From contig CM074807.1 of NCBI GenBank assembly GCA_037447605.1, positions 2,572,141 to 2,636,140 of the forward strand: a DNA stretch of 64,000 nucleotides, written 5' to 3'. Source of the stretch: Zygnema circumcarinatum (taxonomy: Eukaryota; Streptophyta; Zygnematophyceae; Zygnematales; Zygnemataceae). The notes below the pieces were generated by a model. The model saw only the letters and a list, made by a program, of their open reading frames with translations, did no database searches and was not told where the DNA came from. Position 1 is the stretch's first letter; every line of letters begins with the position of its first letter. Below are positions 25,814 through 36,755 of the stretch, one piece after another. The translations under genes were made by a program, and so were the position numbers.

Positions 25814-27678
25814 ATGCACTCTTATGAAGTGAAGTTGCGCATAAACTTTGATGATTCTGGCGTCGCTTTCGTAATAGTCAACGCCGATGCGCAGTCACAG
25901 GCATTCGTGGAAACAGCAGAAGCCATGAAGCGCATGTCCATGCCAGCATCCTTAACATCATCATCATCATCATCATTCGTTCCATTAAAAGCAGCAGTTT
26001 TATCTCCTCGGGAATCATCTCTATCGCCATCAACATCACCAACCTTACCCGCATTCAGATCATCGTCATCGTCTTTTCGGAGCCCTTTCTTAAGGGCTCG
26101 ATTTGCAAAAACCATGGCCCATTTTGGTCAAAAAATTCTTAAAGAAAAAACGGCGAAATATTTGCCGGATTTCACTGTGAGGTCTTTGAACACGTTCCTT
26201 CCGTACGAAGATTTCAAGCAATCCGTGAAGTGCTTGGACAGCAGGCGTCTTGGAAAACAGGTACGCGTGTTGTGCTGCTTGAACTTCAACGGAAGTTTGC
26301 AGTTTTTTTAGGGTTAGGGTTTCGCCCATACCCTTTTCTTTCTCCTACTTTTTATCGACTCCGGACATCCCTCGGCAAACCTTGACACACTTCTTGCCGA
26401 AAACCTTATAATGTGTTAACAAATAGCGAAATCCTGAAAAATCGAATACATCACTTAACCCTAAAAATCGGAGATATGGAGGACCCTAAAGACTGAGGAA
26501 GTGTCAGATGGAGCAGAGTGCAGTTCTGCTGCTCTGCAGCAAAACTGAAAACGGACATGGAACCGTGCAGAGCAGCGCGTAGAGGCTCGACAAATTCTGA
26601 ATGTCATCACGGAGGCTTCTAAGAGCAACGCATGGCGCAACAGCCCTGCGGTCAGTGCTCCTCTCTCTCTGTCTCTGTCTCTGTCTGTCTGTCTGTCTGG
26701 TCTCTCTCTCCCTTTTCCCTCTCCTTTCCCTCCTTTCTCCAATTGTCTAGTCCCCCGATCCCTCTCCCCCTCCCTTCCTCGCTTTCTTCTCTCTCTCTCT
26801 CGCTCTCTGTCCCTCCATTTTTTTTCTCTCTTCCGCTCTTTCTCCCTCTCCCGCCCACTCATTCTACACTTCCCTCTCCCTTCCTATTCCCTACATCCTC
26901 GCTCTCCCTGCGAACCCTTAACAGTCTCTCGATCCTTCCCCTTCCCCTTCTCTCTCTCCCTCTACTTTCTTCCCCTCCCTCCTTTCGCCTGCGGTTCCCT
27001 CGCCTTCCTTCCTCCTCTCTCCTCCCTCTTTTCTGCTTTTCTCTATATACCTCCCACTCCCTCTCCTCCCCTCCCCTCCCCTCCCCTCCCCAAATCTCCC
27101 CCCTCCGAGCCCCACCAAAACAAACTACTTTTGGATCTCACCATTTCTTTGGTGATCCACGGCCTTATGAAATCACAAAACGAACTGAAACAGTAACAGA
27201 GAACGTGGAACTGGGCCTGCAGGTCAGAATGTGGCGAGGCCACCCCCTGGCTCTCATGCTCTACTACAACGAGTGTTTGCAAGAATGGAAAAATCGCGGA
27301 TTTCGAAACATTCTCCTCCTCCCTTCTGAAGTAGAGGAGAAGGACATCTCTATGCCCCCATGGCTGGGTACGTCACAGTCCACATTTTCTCAGAGTTGAT
27401 CCATTTCTCCCCCCTTTTCTTCTTTTTTAATAAAATTTGATTGTATTCTTACCACGCGGCACAGGCTGGCATGATATGATGTGTGATCTGATGCATGTGC
27501 AGGAGATGAGCGTCTACATGCTTCACATCGCTCGAATCTGCTCCGTAAAGATCCGTTGTACTATGCGCAGTTTGGCTGGAAGGAGCCTCCAGATTTGCCT
27601 TACGTCTGGCCCGTGCCCTTGAATCTCCCCCCTGCAAAGCAAGGCAAGGCGCTGCAAAAAGATGAAGAGAAGAAGTGA
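25814..27678 (+). CDS. Pyrimidine-dimer DNA glycosylase/endonuclease V-like (MSMEG_6728-type) protein with leader
   Basis: Four exons (25814-26260, 26576-26650, 27223-27367, 27503-27678) join in phase to 280 residues. The core follows the T4 endonuclease V-like superfamily as found in bacteria: NTFLPYEDFKQSVKCLDSRR, LGKQRVEARQIL, NAWRNSPAVRMWRGHPLALM, LYYNECLQEW, MPPWLGDERLHASHRSNLLR, KDPLYYAQFGW and DLPYVWP. Known superfamily members excise the base at UV-induced pyrimidine dimers and cut the strand; the catalytic role of this subfamily is less certain. About 120 residues precede the core. They include an MKRMSMP start option (ATG near 25925) followed by a serine-rich, arginine-containing, acid-poor stretch ending SFRSPFLRARFAKT, which looks like a chloroplast or mitochondrial presequence. 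The C-terminus is a lysine-rich tail. Spliceosomal introns show it is a nuclear gene, not bacterial contamination. A bacterial or viral origin by transfer is inferred. Confidence 0.83.
26805..26945. repeat. Pyrimidine block, copy 1 (intron 2 of the glycosylase-like gene)
   Basis: A roughly 140-bp block running from TCCCTCCATTTTTTTT through CCTCTCCCGCCCACTCATTC to CTCCCTGCGAACCCTTAACA. It is matched closely at 28165-28290 in the same orientation. The surrounding CTGTCTGTCTG stretches also correspond. Confidence 0.75.
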
Positions 27679-29255
27679 GCGGGTTCACGGAAATGTCCTG
27701 AAACGTAAACAAGTGTACGGCACGTTTTTTTCCTGTATTTGTAATTTTTTAGATATATATGGTCCCTCCCTCCGTCCCTCATTGACTATAAGATAGGCAC
27801 TCATATGAGCAGAGGCTTTGTGTAGAACAGGAACTGAGAGGCGAGCAGAGGCCATTTGTGCAAAGTATCTCCTCGACTTTGTGTTTTGGATGCGCCGTGT
27901 TCTCTCCTTTTCCTCTCCCTCTCCCACTTTCCCCTTTCCTTTCTCTCTCCCTACCAAAATTGCTACCTTCCAATATCCAATACACGGCGAATCCTAATCT
28001 TGAAACCTCGCTGTCTCCCAGCCAAGTGTCGATCATCAGGTTCGACTGAATTTGGATTTTTGAATGATCGGCGGCTTCACCTTCGCAAACCCTCCCTCTC
28101 TCTCTCTCGCTTTCTCTCTGTCTGTCTGTCTGGTCTCTCTCTCTGTCTCTCTCTCTCTCTCTCTCCCTCCATTTTTTTTCTCTTCCGCTCTTTTTCCCTC
28201 TCCCGCCCACTCATTCTGCGCTTCCTCTCCCTTCCTATTCCTTACATCCGCGCTCTCCCTGCGAACCCTTAACATTCTCTCGATTTTCTCCCTTTCCTCT
28301 CCATCTCCCTCTTCCTCTCCTCTCTCTCTCCCAATGATATTTTCTGAATTCTGCTATAAACATTTTTCCATGTTTCAGCCATTGTTTTGAATCATGAATC
28401 TGAATCTGAATCATTTTCGGAATTATGCAATGAGAATATTCCATGCTTTAGCTATTTTTTAAACTATCCTCTGAAAATCTTGCATGTTTGAGCTATTTTC
28501 GAAATTTCAAGTCCTTGTTCAGTGTTGGGCTGAAAAACGCTTATGTGTCCATTCTTTTCTTGGATTGTAAGCTGAAAAAAGAACACGAAACGCCTAAAAT
28601 ATGAACCATTTTCAGAGCAGAGATGAAGAAACGGGCTGAACGGCTGCCGTCCTGAAAGTCGTCCTCCATGTTAATTTACATTACAAAAAAATGAAAGTTA
28701 TGAGTTTCAATTATTGAGAAGGGTTGGCTGCCTGAAAGTCCGCCATGTTTACGCCAATGTTTGAAGTGTGCGCTGCCATTTGGTACTGAACTGAACCACG
28801 CGTTCAAGTGCAGCCTTTCCTGCCCTCACTCACTCTGAATGGGCGGAGAGGCGTCCCCGCCCTGCCCGTGTTGCGGCTTCGGCTCCACCGCGAGGCCGAG
28901 AGGGAAGGCAGGAAGCCGTGAACCAAAGCGAGCCGGCAATTCGGCATACGCCGCAGGTCCTGGGCCTCGCCACCAAATGGGGCCAAGATCGTAAATAATA
29001 AGTAGAAAGTAATAGCACCAGCAATAGAGGGGGGCGCTAAAATTAGCGGAGGGAGGGGCGGAGGGAGGGAAGGCAGAGGGGAGGCGGAGCGGGGAGGAAG
29101 GGGAGGGAAGGGAGAGAGATACCGACTGGGGGAGGGGGAAATCGCGGATCGGAACGGGTCGGAAAGAACGGAACGGAACGAAACGGCGGAGGCCTCAAGA
29201 GTCGTCCGTACGGCTAGCTCATGGCCGGGAGGGGGAAGGAGGAGGAGCAGGCGCC
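27679..29255. other. Spacer between the glycosylase-like gene and RRP36
   Basis: The first part is a 3-prime flank. Bases 27890-28330 are largely pyrimidine tract, including the repeat copy above; 28340-28800 are AT-rich; 28800-29255 are GC-rich and purine-rich and probably hold the RRP36 promoter. CCGTACGG at 29206-29213 lies 42 bp before the RRP36 ATG. No gene is supported. Confidence 0.5.
28165..28290. repeat. Pyrimidine block, copy 2 (downstream spacer)
   Basis: Direct-repeat partner of 26805-26945, with a few substitutions and small indels. The copies lie about 1.35 kb apart and flank the last two exons of the glycosylase-like gene. Confidence 0.75.
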
Positions 29256-32200
29256 ATGGCGGAGGAGGGAGGCGACAGGTCCAGCGAGGACGGCTCGCTG
29301 AGTGTTGAGGAGGACGAGGAGGTGCGGTTCTTAGTCAGAGAGGGAATTGAAGGTGGAGCCGTTGGAGGGGGCCATCTTGGCCCTGCTCGCACGCAGGCTT
29401 GCTCCCGGAGTGGGAGGAGTAGGATGTGCTGGAATATAGAAATTATGTCAGATACCTGTCGAAGTGGTCAGGGAAAAATTGTGGTAAAGATATTGACGGA
29501 GTGTTTGATGTTTTTTTTTTAGGGTTGGTCTATTACAGGAGGTCGTAAACGAGCAGGTGAATGACGCGCCGTTTGAAGTTCTTCAAAAACTTCGCAGTCT
29601 CGGGGAGAGTGGGAGGGCAGCGTGGAACCGCGCGGGCTCGCGTCCGTTGAAGCGTGATAACAAAAATAGGTGCGTTTGTGCATTTCTGAGGGCTGGCAAG
29701 GCTATGAGGATGCGCAGAGCATGAATTTTCTCATACTGTTTGTCTTGGCGGCTACAATTATTTTAGGGTTTGTACTCATAGGAGCATTTTTTTTTGTTTC
29801 AGGAGCATACAAATGCATGTGGAGTAGTGGGGTGCGGACAGGCATGAATGAACAATTCGAGATAAGAGAGACAGTGAACACTCTCTACTGCTCCTTTGGC
29901 TTGCCCTAAGCATAGCCAGCGATTTTAGGGATCACGGTGGGAAAAGTGGAAAAAGCTTCCACATCTCGGAAGCTGAATATTTTGGAATAGGGCGTGTAAA
30001 CCTCTTCGAGAATCATTTCGAACACAATACTTTCGGATAGGAATCTTACTTCGAAATTCGCTGGAGTCCTTGTACTAGTTTCGAATACTGCATTTTCGGG
30101 AAATGTCGGAGCTTGACACGCCCTAATGTGGAACACCACTGCTGTTTCGTGGCATCTAATAAATGTCTTAAGGTTCTGTACTCGATGTGTATGCATGCCG
30201 TTATGGGACTGACACCATGCATAGATGCTACCGTTCAGAGTTTTCATAGGCTCTCGTCATGAAGCATCAACGCGAAATTATGGCTTTTCTTTTGTTAGGC
30301 CTACTTGTGACTTAATTTTCTTACCTCTCGTTGGTGAAATTTGTTCTCTCCTTTATCCCTAGACCAAACTCTTGGAGCATATTCCGTTCCGTATGTTCCG
30401 AGCGTACTTAACATGAGCGTAGCTTTGGAGTGCTATCATTATCGATCGTTCACTTTTCTCATAGAACTCTGCTACCCGTCAGCTTCAATGTGAAGCTGCC
30501 CTTATATACAGGGTTCCTTCAATTGTTAATCGTATTCACTCTTTCTATGAGTCCCCTGTTGATTCAACAAAAGTTGTTGTTGACATATTCGATCTAGGAT
30601 CTCTCAATTTTCCTTCCACTCAATTTTCCTGATTTCTGATCTTCCTGATTTGAGGCTTCTTTTGCCTCTTTGAGAGGACGTTTCAACGCTTGAGTGACTA
30701 AGTGGATTGTTTGAAGACTTAATCAGCCTTTTATGGTGAGGGCCCTTATGACAGGCCTCAGGAGCTGCCTTCAAAGCGACCTGTCCCTCGTCTCCGCAAA
30801 GTGATTGAAGCCCCTTCAAAGGTGCAATTTGACCAATGATTTCTTGCACAACTCACATGTCCCGTGGAAAGCTTCGTGTGTGTTGGACGCTGTTTTAGAC
30901 CTCACAGAAGCTCTGTCAAACTGCTGCTTTTCTCAAACCTCGCATGAAACATTACTCACAGGGAATCTGTCGTTGAGTTCAGTATTCATGCACTGTTTTC
31001 ACTTCTTCCTTAGGATTGTTACAGAGAGTTTTAGATATTTGGCATGAACTTGAGGAATATTTTCTCACTGTTATGTTTCTAGTTGTGGTGATGCCAAACA
31101 CTGAGATAGGATGTCCACCTTTTTGTCAAAACTGCTTGACACACACCTACATTCAGTCTGTTTGTATCACCCGTTACAAAAGTGAAGCCCGTCGGTTTAC
31201 ACGGGTTTCATCAGATTTCTTCTCTCTGTTGTCTTGTCTGTCAAGCTGCTTGATAGGGATCAAAATTCATGTTGGCAGTAGAGACTCCTAGATACATGAA
31301 AATATTTCTGGCGAGTTTTGTTGATGACAAGGAACGAGAAAGCCTCTGCTTTCTTTCTGTTTGTATGATGGACTCACGAAGCCTTCACTGCAACTTTAGC
31401 ATAGGGATGATGACGTCAATGGTCTGGACCTCAATCTCTTTCTCTATCTCTTCCTCGTCTCTTTCTTCTTATCTCCCTTTAGATCGCATCATAAGCGCAT
31501 GTTTAGTTACCTCCATTCCATGAGGGTGCAATGACCTCCTGTTCCACTCCTCAGATGTCGAATTTCTGAGCGAAGGCTGGGCGGGAGTGCTTCATTCAGG
31601 TTGTGCGAGATCCACGTTTTGAGAGCCTTTGTGGAGAGCTGGATGAGAGCAGGTGAATGAATAGCAGACATACGCTGCTTCTTTCTGTTAACTGTTCTCT
31701 CTATGCAACTCTGCAAGCACAACAGATTCCTCCTTGCTCATTTTGTGCTATTGGCTGGGGACAACAGGTTTAAGGCAGCGTATGGGTTCCTGTATACAGA
31801 GAATCTGCCTGAAGAGCGGCAGGTGTGAAGTTCAACCCGCTTTAACTTTGTTTCCTTATGGCTCTATGAGTTGTGTTGAGTTGCACGTGCAATTAGCGTG
31901 GAGCATTTTTTGCTGTGTGGGAGTTTTGCTTGAGCTGTCTCCCTTTCAGGTTGTATTGCAATGTTGCTGATATTTCCAGCCTGATGATTATCGGGCCCTT
32001 CCTTTTCTGCTTCTCAGAAGCTACAGAAGCTATTGAAGAAAGAGAAGGACGCTACACGACGAGAAGAACATAAGCTCGCTCTCAAGAGCATTGTGAGTGT
32101 CACTCGAGGGCCCTCATGGGGGATGAGTCTTTGAAAGTAGCAGAAGAGGATGCTTCTATAGTCTGCGGATGTTGTTGGTCAGCATTGTGATTATTGTAGT

Positions 32201-32902
32201 AAAACAGGTTATACTCAAGGCTCTCTGTCTTCTTCCGGGCAGCAGCTTGACCATGTAATGGCCGTGACATTCACAAGGGCATACAGCTCGTTTTATGAGG
32301 TAGGCGAAGATTAGCTGTTTTTTTTATTACTGACAATCTAGTTAGTGGTCGATGCTTTTGGGTTGCAGGATCAGCAGCTCAAGGCACATGAAGCACAAGC
32401 GAAGAAGAAGCAGAAGGAAGCTGAGCAACGGCAAAAACAGAAGGCAACCGTGAAAGAAGGGAAAACTCCGTTCTTCCCGAAGAAGTGTGAGTGACAACTA
32501 TGAGAGAGCGGGTGCAATGAGTTTGATCAGACAGTCACTACTGTTTTTCTTCCTCGTTTTCTTACCCTCTTCCTCAGGAAGCATTCCGTAAACAAAACCA
32601 GTCAATGAGGAAGCACCTGACCATCTCATTGGCTTTTCGGAGTGGTTGTACAGCGGAAAAACGCAAGCAGGCGCTGATCGAGAAGTACCAAGAGTTGAAG
32701 GTATGGTCTCTGATGGGGGGGGGTCCCATATCTCAGGCTGTCGGCTTTGTTTTCATGGCTGCCCGAGGACTGGGTCAGTGGTTGACACATTCCGGATCTG
32801 CCCGTGCAGGCTGCAGGTAAGCTGGAGGCTTTCCTGGCAAAGCGGAGAAAGAGGAATGCATCGAAAGAGCACAAGAAGCTTCCCGATAGGCGCTCAGTGT
32901 GA
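29256..32902 (+). CDS. RRP36: rRNA biogenesis protein RRP36
   Basis: Nine exons (29256-29321, 29539-29669, 30755-30821, 31600-31652, 31768-31822, 32018-32092, 32369-32486, 32654-32700, 32810-32902) join in phase to 234 residues. RRP36 is a nucleolar component of the early 90S pre-ribosome needed for 18S rRNA processing. The family signature is complete: RPLKRDNKNRPQELPSKRPV, RDPRFESLCGEL, FKAAYGFLYTENLPEERQ, KLQKLLKKEKD, a long charged helix, KEGKTPFFPKKSEKRK, ALIEKYQELK and finally FLAKRRKRNASKEHKKLPDR. The acidic N-terminus (SVEEDEEEV) is also typical. An earlier out-of-frame ATG lies at 29221; the ATG at 29256 is in the correct frame. Intron 2 carries a MITE-like element, and intron 6 holds a possible in-frame cassette exon (32243-32299). 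Confidence 0.93.
29988..30125. mobile_element. MITE-like element C, 138 bp, in RRP36 intron 2
   Basis: Ends are TAGGGCGTGT (29988-29997) and its exact complement ACACGCCCTA (30116-30125), with TA at both outer ends. The interior is rich in TTCGAA-type words and has no coding capacity. The terminal sequence differs from elements A and B, so it is a separate family. Confidence 0.65.
32243..32299 (+). other. Candidate in-frame cassette exon in RRP36 intron 6
   Basis: The segment between a tandem CAGCAG acceptor (AG at 32241-32242) and a GTAGGC donor is 57 nt (54 with the second AG), phase 0 at both sides and stop-free. It would insert QLDHVMAVTFTRAYSSFYE between ALKSI and DQQLKA. The family joins those two directly, so the segment is probably skipped in the main transcript. 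Confidence 0.35.
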
Positions 32903-34644
32903 GCTATTGAGCCGCTTCCTACATAGAGTTGAGCTCTGGGTAGCGCGCGCACATGCCCATGTCGGAGGCCGCCCTTGTACAGCATTCAATCCTGTTGAAT
33001 TTTCCCTTCATCTCCTCTCTGCCAAGACCGAGTTTTCTTCTTGTGATTGATGAAAGTCTGCCTTTGTCAAATGTAAAGTGCAGTGAAATTTCCATCCTGG
33101 ACAACCTGTGACCTCCTTAGCTTCCACCACTTGTGAAATCATTCCGAAGTGCGGGAAAATGGCATTGAACTCACGATGGCGAGGCATCAAATGTACATGG
33201 ACAAAAGCAGAAAGTGGAACCACGAGGGACTGGTCGCAAAGGACCTAAGCATAAAAGAAAAAAGCTAAGAGCGGAAAACTACGCCTAGAAGCCGTTCAGA
33301 AGCCGTTGACCTATTTCGAGTGATTACGAGTAAGTGCCATCTGACAGCCAAATTAACCGTCTCCTCTCCAACGGTCACGTAACGGCACTGTCCAACAGAC
33401 CGTTAACGGTTATAGCGGCGCCTGTCGCGCCCTCCAACCGCTTCCCGAGGCCGTTTGGACCGATAACGTCCACTGAAGCTGGTACGGTACGGCCGAATAT
33501 TCCGTCGGCAGATCCTCGCACGTGTGGGACAGTTAGGCCGCCGCTGCCATCCGTACGCCCATTGACCGAGCAGCCGAGTCAACTGCCGGCAGTTCAAGTC
33601 CGTACGATATGCTGCGCTCGGTGGGCCGTACGGTACAAACCGTACAGGTTACCGACGCAACGGCCCTCGGGCCTCGGCCCGTTCCAATAAGGGACGAGGG
33701 AGGGAGGGCGTGGCGACATGGAGGGCGGCGAGCGCAGAGCCGTCGGATAGATCCGACGGCTGAGGGTCGTTGCAAACCCTAATTTTGAACGTGCAGTTGT
33801 GCGTGGCGATATGTCCTCAGGGCAGGGAAGATTGTTTTTGGCTGCTCAGCGTTAGCGATCATTCATTCATTCCTTCGTTACTTAGCCTTCAATTTGTGAG
33901 TACGTTGGAGCTACTGACCTCGAAAAGATTTGAGGCTGGACTGTTTCGTAGTGGAATTGCGCCTGTGCCTCCTCACTCGAAGCATTCGAGCAACAAAAAG
34001 ATTAACATGCGCACATACCCAATTAATTGCGACATTTTGCACATTGACAGAGCAAACCCGAGACAACACCTTCTGCGGATTGTAAGAGAGGAAGTGACCT
34101 CACTCTGCCTTAGCACTCGCTGCTGCAAATTTTGACGCGCAACACATTGCTGACAATTCGAACCACCCAGTCGCTTCCTTGGGAGTTCAATAGAAGCAAA
34201 AAATATCCGCAGAACTTTATTGCAGAATTAAGATGATACAGATAAAAACCTGTTTTTCTCAATTTCCTGCTGAATTTCAGCAGAATTCCTCCTAACGCTG
34301 ACCTGCTGCTGCCCCCCCCAAACCCAATCTATCGCTTTCCCTACCCCTTGTTCTATGGCTGCCCCCCGAGCATCCTGCATGCTCAAGATAACCCCCCCCT
34401 GTCTGCCCCAACCATCCCTGCTGCCTGCAAAAGCTCGGGGATTTCGCTTATCCCCTCCGACTTTTTATTGCAAACAATTTTCCGCCGCCAGCCGTCTCCG
34501 CTTACATAATACACTAATATAATTAGCCCTAAATCAATTCATAGAATATTCATATCACGCATACTCCCACCAATCCCTGCAAAAGCTGTACAAATATCAT
34601 CATTACCCCCTTCCCAAAAGCGCACCCAGACACTCTTCGAGTCT
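32903..34644. other. Convergent spacer between RRP36 and the pyrophosphatase gene
   Basis: RRP36 and the pyrophosphatase end toward each other here. Bases 33330-33780 form a GC-rich island dense in GTACGG and CGTAC words, including CCGTACGG at 33626-33633, with no supported frame. Bases 34140-34640 are AT-rich and probably contain the pyrophosphatase 3-prime UTR. Confidence 0.5.
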
Positions 34645-36706
34645 CTAAGCCGCTGCAACCGACACCAAATCCGCCCGCTTTGCGTCCTTCTCCAAGGGCC
34701 CCTCCCCCTCCACAGACTCCTGCCTCTTGTGCTCCGCCCTCTGCCCCTCCCCCTCGAGGGCCTCCTCCACCTCCTCCTCCTGATGCCTCTTGTGCTCGTT
34801 CACAGCCTCCAGCACCTCCTTCAGCTTCTCCACTCCCTCCTGCACCGCGGGAGGGGAGAGGTGGGCCGCCGCGAAGCAGCGCGTGGGTACGGGCACATCC
34901 CCGACCGCGAGAGTGGGCTCAGTGCCCACGCGGGATGTGCGCACCATCGCCTTCCAGAAGGCATGGGTTTGCGCGACCATGTTCAGAGTGTACTCGCGGG
35001 GCATCGCCTTCTCCTCGAGGGCAAACTTGTTCAGAGGCTTGCCGTCGAAGGTCTTGTATGTGCGGAACCACTCCCTGCAGGACGAATGAGCGAATGACTC
35101 AGTCACAGTCTGAAAACTCCTGTATGAGACTAAAATCATCCGCAGAATCTCCGGAGTCCAGAGTTTAGCAGAAAAGCTACGGACGATGAGAACTACAGGA
35201 ATTGCTGCGATGTAAATCTCTCCCCCATAACTGAGTCAAAATATCTGGTGAACGAAGTTCATGCAGTCATGCAAAGGGCCAGAGAGACTTCCTAACCTTC
35301 CCGAGACCTACAAACATCCACCTTGCCCCAGTCTGTGCCCTATGTTCGCCCTTCTGTACCATTCCCTCCATATCACTCTCCTACAGTCCCGTGCCACCCA
35401 CAGCTCCACACTCACGCAAGGGACGCAACCCGCCCATTCCTGCTTCCGTTGCCAGTCCAGCACTCCCTACTAAACCACAAATCGTCCTCTCAGCAACCCC
35501 TAAAATAGCCCTCCATCTCTCGACCGCGCTCTTACCTGATAGCAGAGAGAGTTCCGGGGAAGTGCTCCTCCATGTCCGTGACGTCATTCACGAGAGCCGC
35601 CCGTGGGTCGGAGGCGGCGATGGCAACCACCTTCCAGTCGAGCTCGCCCTCGTCGATCATGGCGAAAGCTGCACTCACAACCACATTCGACCCATCCCCT
35701 CAGCCCTCCTTCCCACTAACGAATCTTCCAGCCTCTCCAACAAATCAAAATGGCGTCCTTTACCGATAACTTTCTCAATTCCCCTACCCCTCCTATCTCT
35801 CTACTACCCTCTCTCCCATCTCCAGGGCCACCTACCTCCAATGGGCTTGACTTCATAGATTCCGCCGGAGGTAGCGGTGTGCTGCCCGATCTCCACAACA
35901 TCGACGGGATCGTTGTCGCCAATGTGGCCGTCGCAGTCCTCGCTCGCATGCGTTGGGTCCTCCCACGTCTGCACGCGCACAACTCGCCATTAGTCTCTCC
36001 GCCCATCCGCGAAGAGTACAGCACAGCACTTCGTTCAAGTCTCCAGACCTAACTCCCTCCACCCTTTTCTGCTTCTCCTCCCTCACCTGGGGCAGCATGC
36101 CGTAGTTCCACAGAATGTCAATGGCGTAGGAGCGCGGCTTGCCCTTCTTGGAGTCCTGCTTGATAGGGTTTCCGGGCTCATTCGTGGCAACCTGCACAGG
36201 GAACATCAAATTCAGTGAGCCCCTCAATCCTCCTCCTAACTCCCTCCTCCCTCCTTTATTCGCAACCAAAGGAGGCAATGTTCGGCCGGTTCAGAGGCAG
36301 CCCGGGGGCGCACCTCATACTTGGCGCGCGTATTTTTAGGGATCTCGCAGACGAAGTTGAGGAGGCCCTGCCCCGCGTAGAGCGGCACCGAGTGCCAGGG
36401 CGAGATGGCGCGGCCCTCCGAGTTCTTGAAGTGCAGGCGGTAGTCCAACGTGCCCACCTCGCCGCTCTCCAACACCTGCAGGCGGCCGCAAGCACTGTCA
36501 GAAGAGGTTTTGAAAGTCGCCGGACGGCAGCCCGTCTCCACGCACACACACAACGCAAGCTTTGACGGATTTTTCTCGAGGGACAGAGACGAGAGGGGGG
36601 AGGGAGGAGGGCTGCAGCTCACCTTGAGAGTGTGGTTGGCGACGTCGCGCGCAGTGGCGCACTCGCACTTGTGTTGCGTGTTGCGGTTCGAGCTGACGTT
36701 CACCAT
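34645..36706 (-). CDS. Soluble inorganic pyrophosphatase, eukaryotic (IPP1/PPA6-like) type
   Basis: Six exons (36706-36623, 36475-36314, 36191-36087, 35968-35836, 35668-35536, 35074-34645) join in phase to 348 residues. The enzyme hydrolyses pyrophosphate to phosphate with Mg2+, pulling biosynthetic reactions forward. Family I motifs are intact: GTLDYRLHF, ISPWHSVPLYA, FVCEIPKNTRAKYEV, KQDSKKGKPRSY, NYGMLPQTWEDP, the active-site GDNDPVDVVEIG, KPIGAFAMIDEGELDWKV and REWFRTYKTFDGKPLNKFA. The eukaryotic-type insertions argue against a bacterial-type plant PPA1-5 protein. The first ATG (36706) gives no transit peptide, suggesting the cytosol, though land-plant members of this type are plastid-targeted. 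A C-terminal tail of about 70 residues, strongly Glu/Lys-rich (for example EEEVEEALEGEGQRAEHKRQ), goes beyond the usual fold and may form a coiled coil. Confidence 0.94.
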
Positions 36707-36712
36707 GGCGCC

Positions 36713-36755
36713 GGCGGAGGGAGGGAGGGAGGGAGGGAGGGAGGGAGGGAGAGAG
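36713..36755. repeat. (GGGA)n microsatellite in the pyrophosphatase 5-prime leader
   Basis: About ten GGGA units on the plus strand (CCCT on the transcript strand) start a few bases upstream of the ATG at 36706. A purine-rich GAGAGG stretch continues to about 36800. Confidence 0.85.

Noticed and set aside
26632-27399. 255-codon plus-strand frame ending in the RMWRGH segment
   Set aside because: Only the last part is coding. The long Ser/Pro/Leu-rich start is the pyrimidine-rich intron 2 read as protein.
27779-28390. Overlapping frames on both strands in CT/GA tracts
   Set aside because: Low-complexity simple-sequence translation (Ser/Leu or Arg/Glu repeats) without homology.
29221-29255. 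Upstream ATG as the RRP36 start
   Set aside because: It is out of frame with the acidic N-terminus and the phase-0 donor at 29321.
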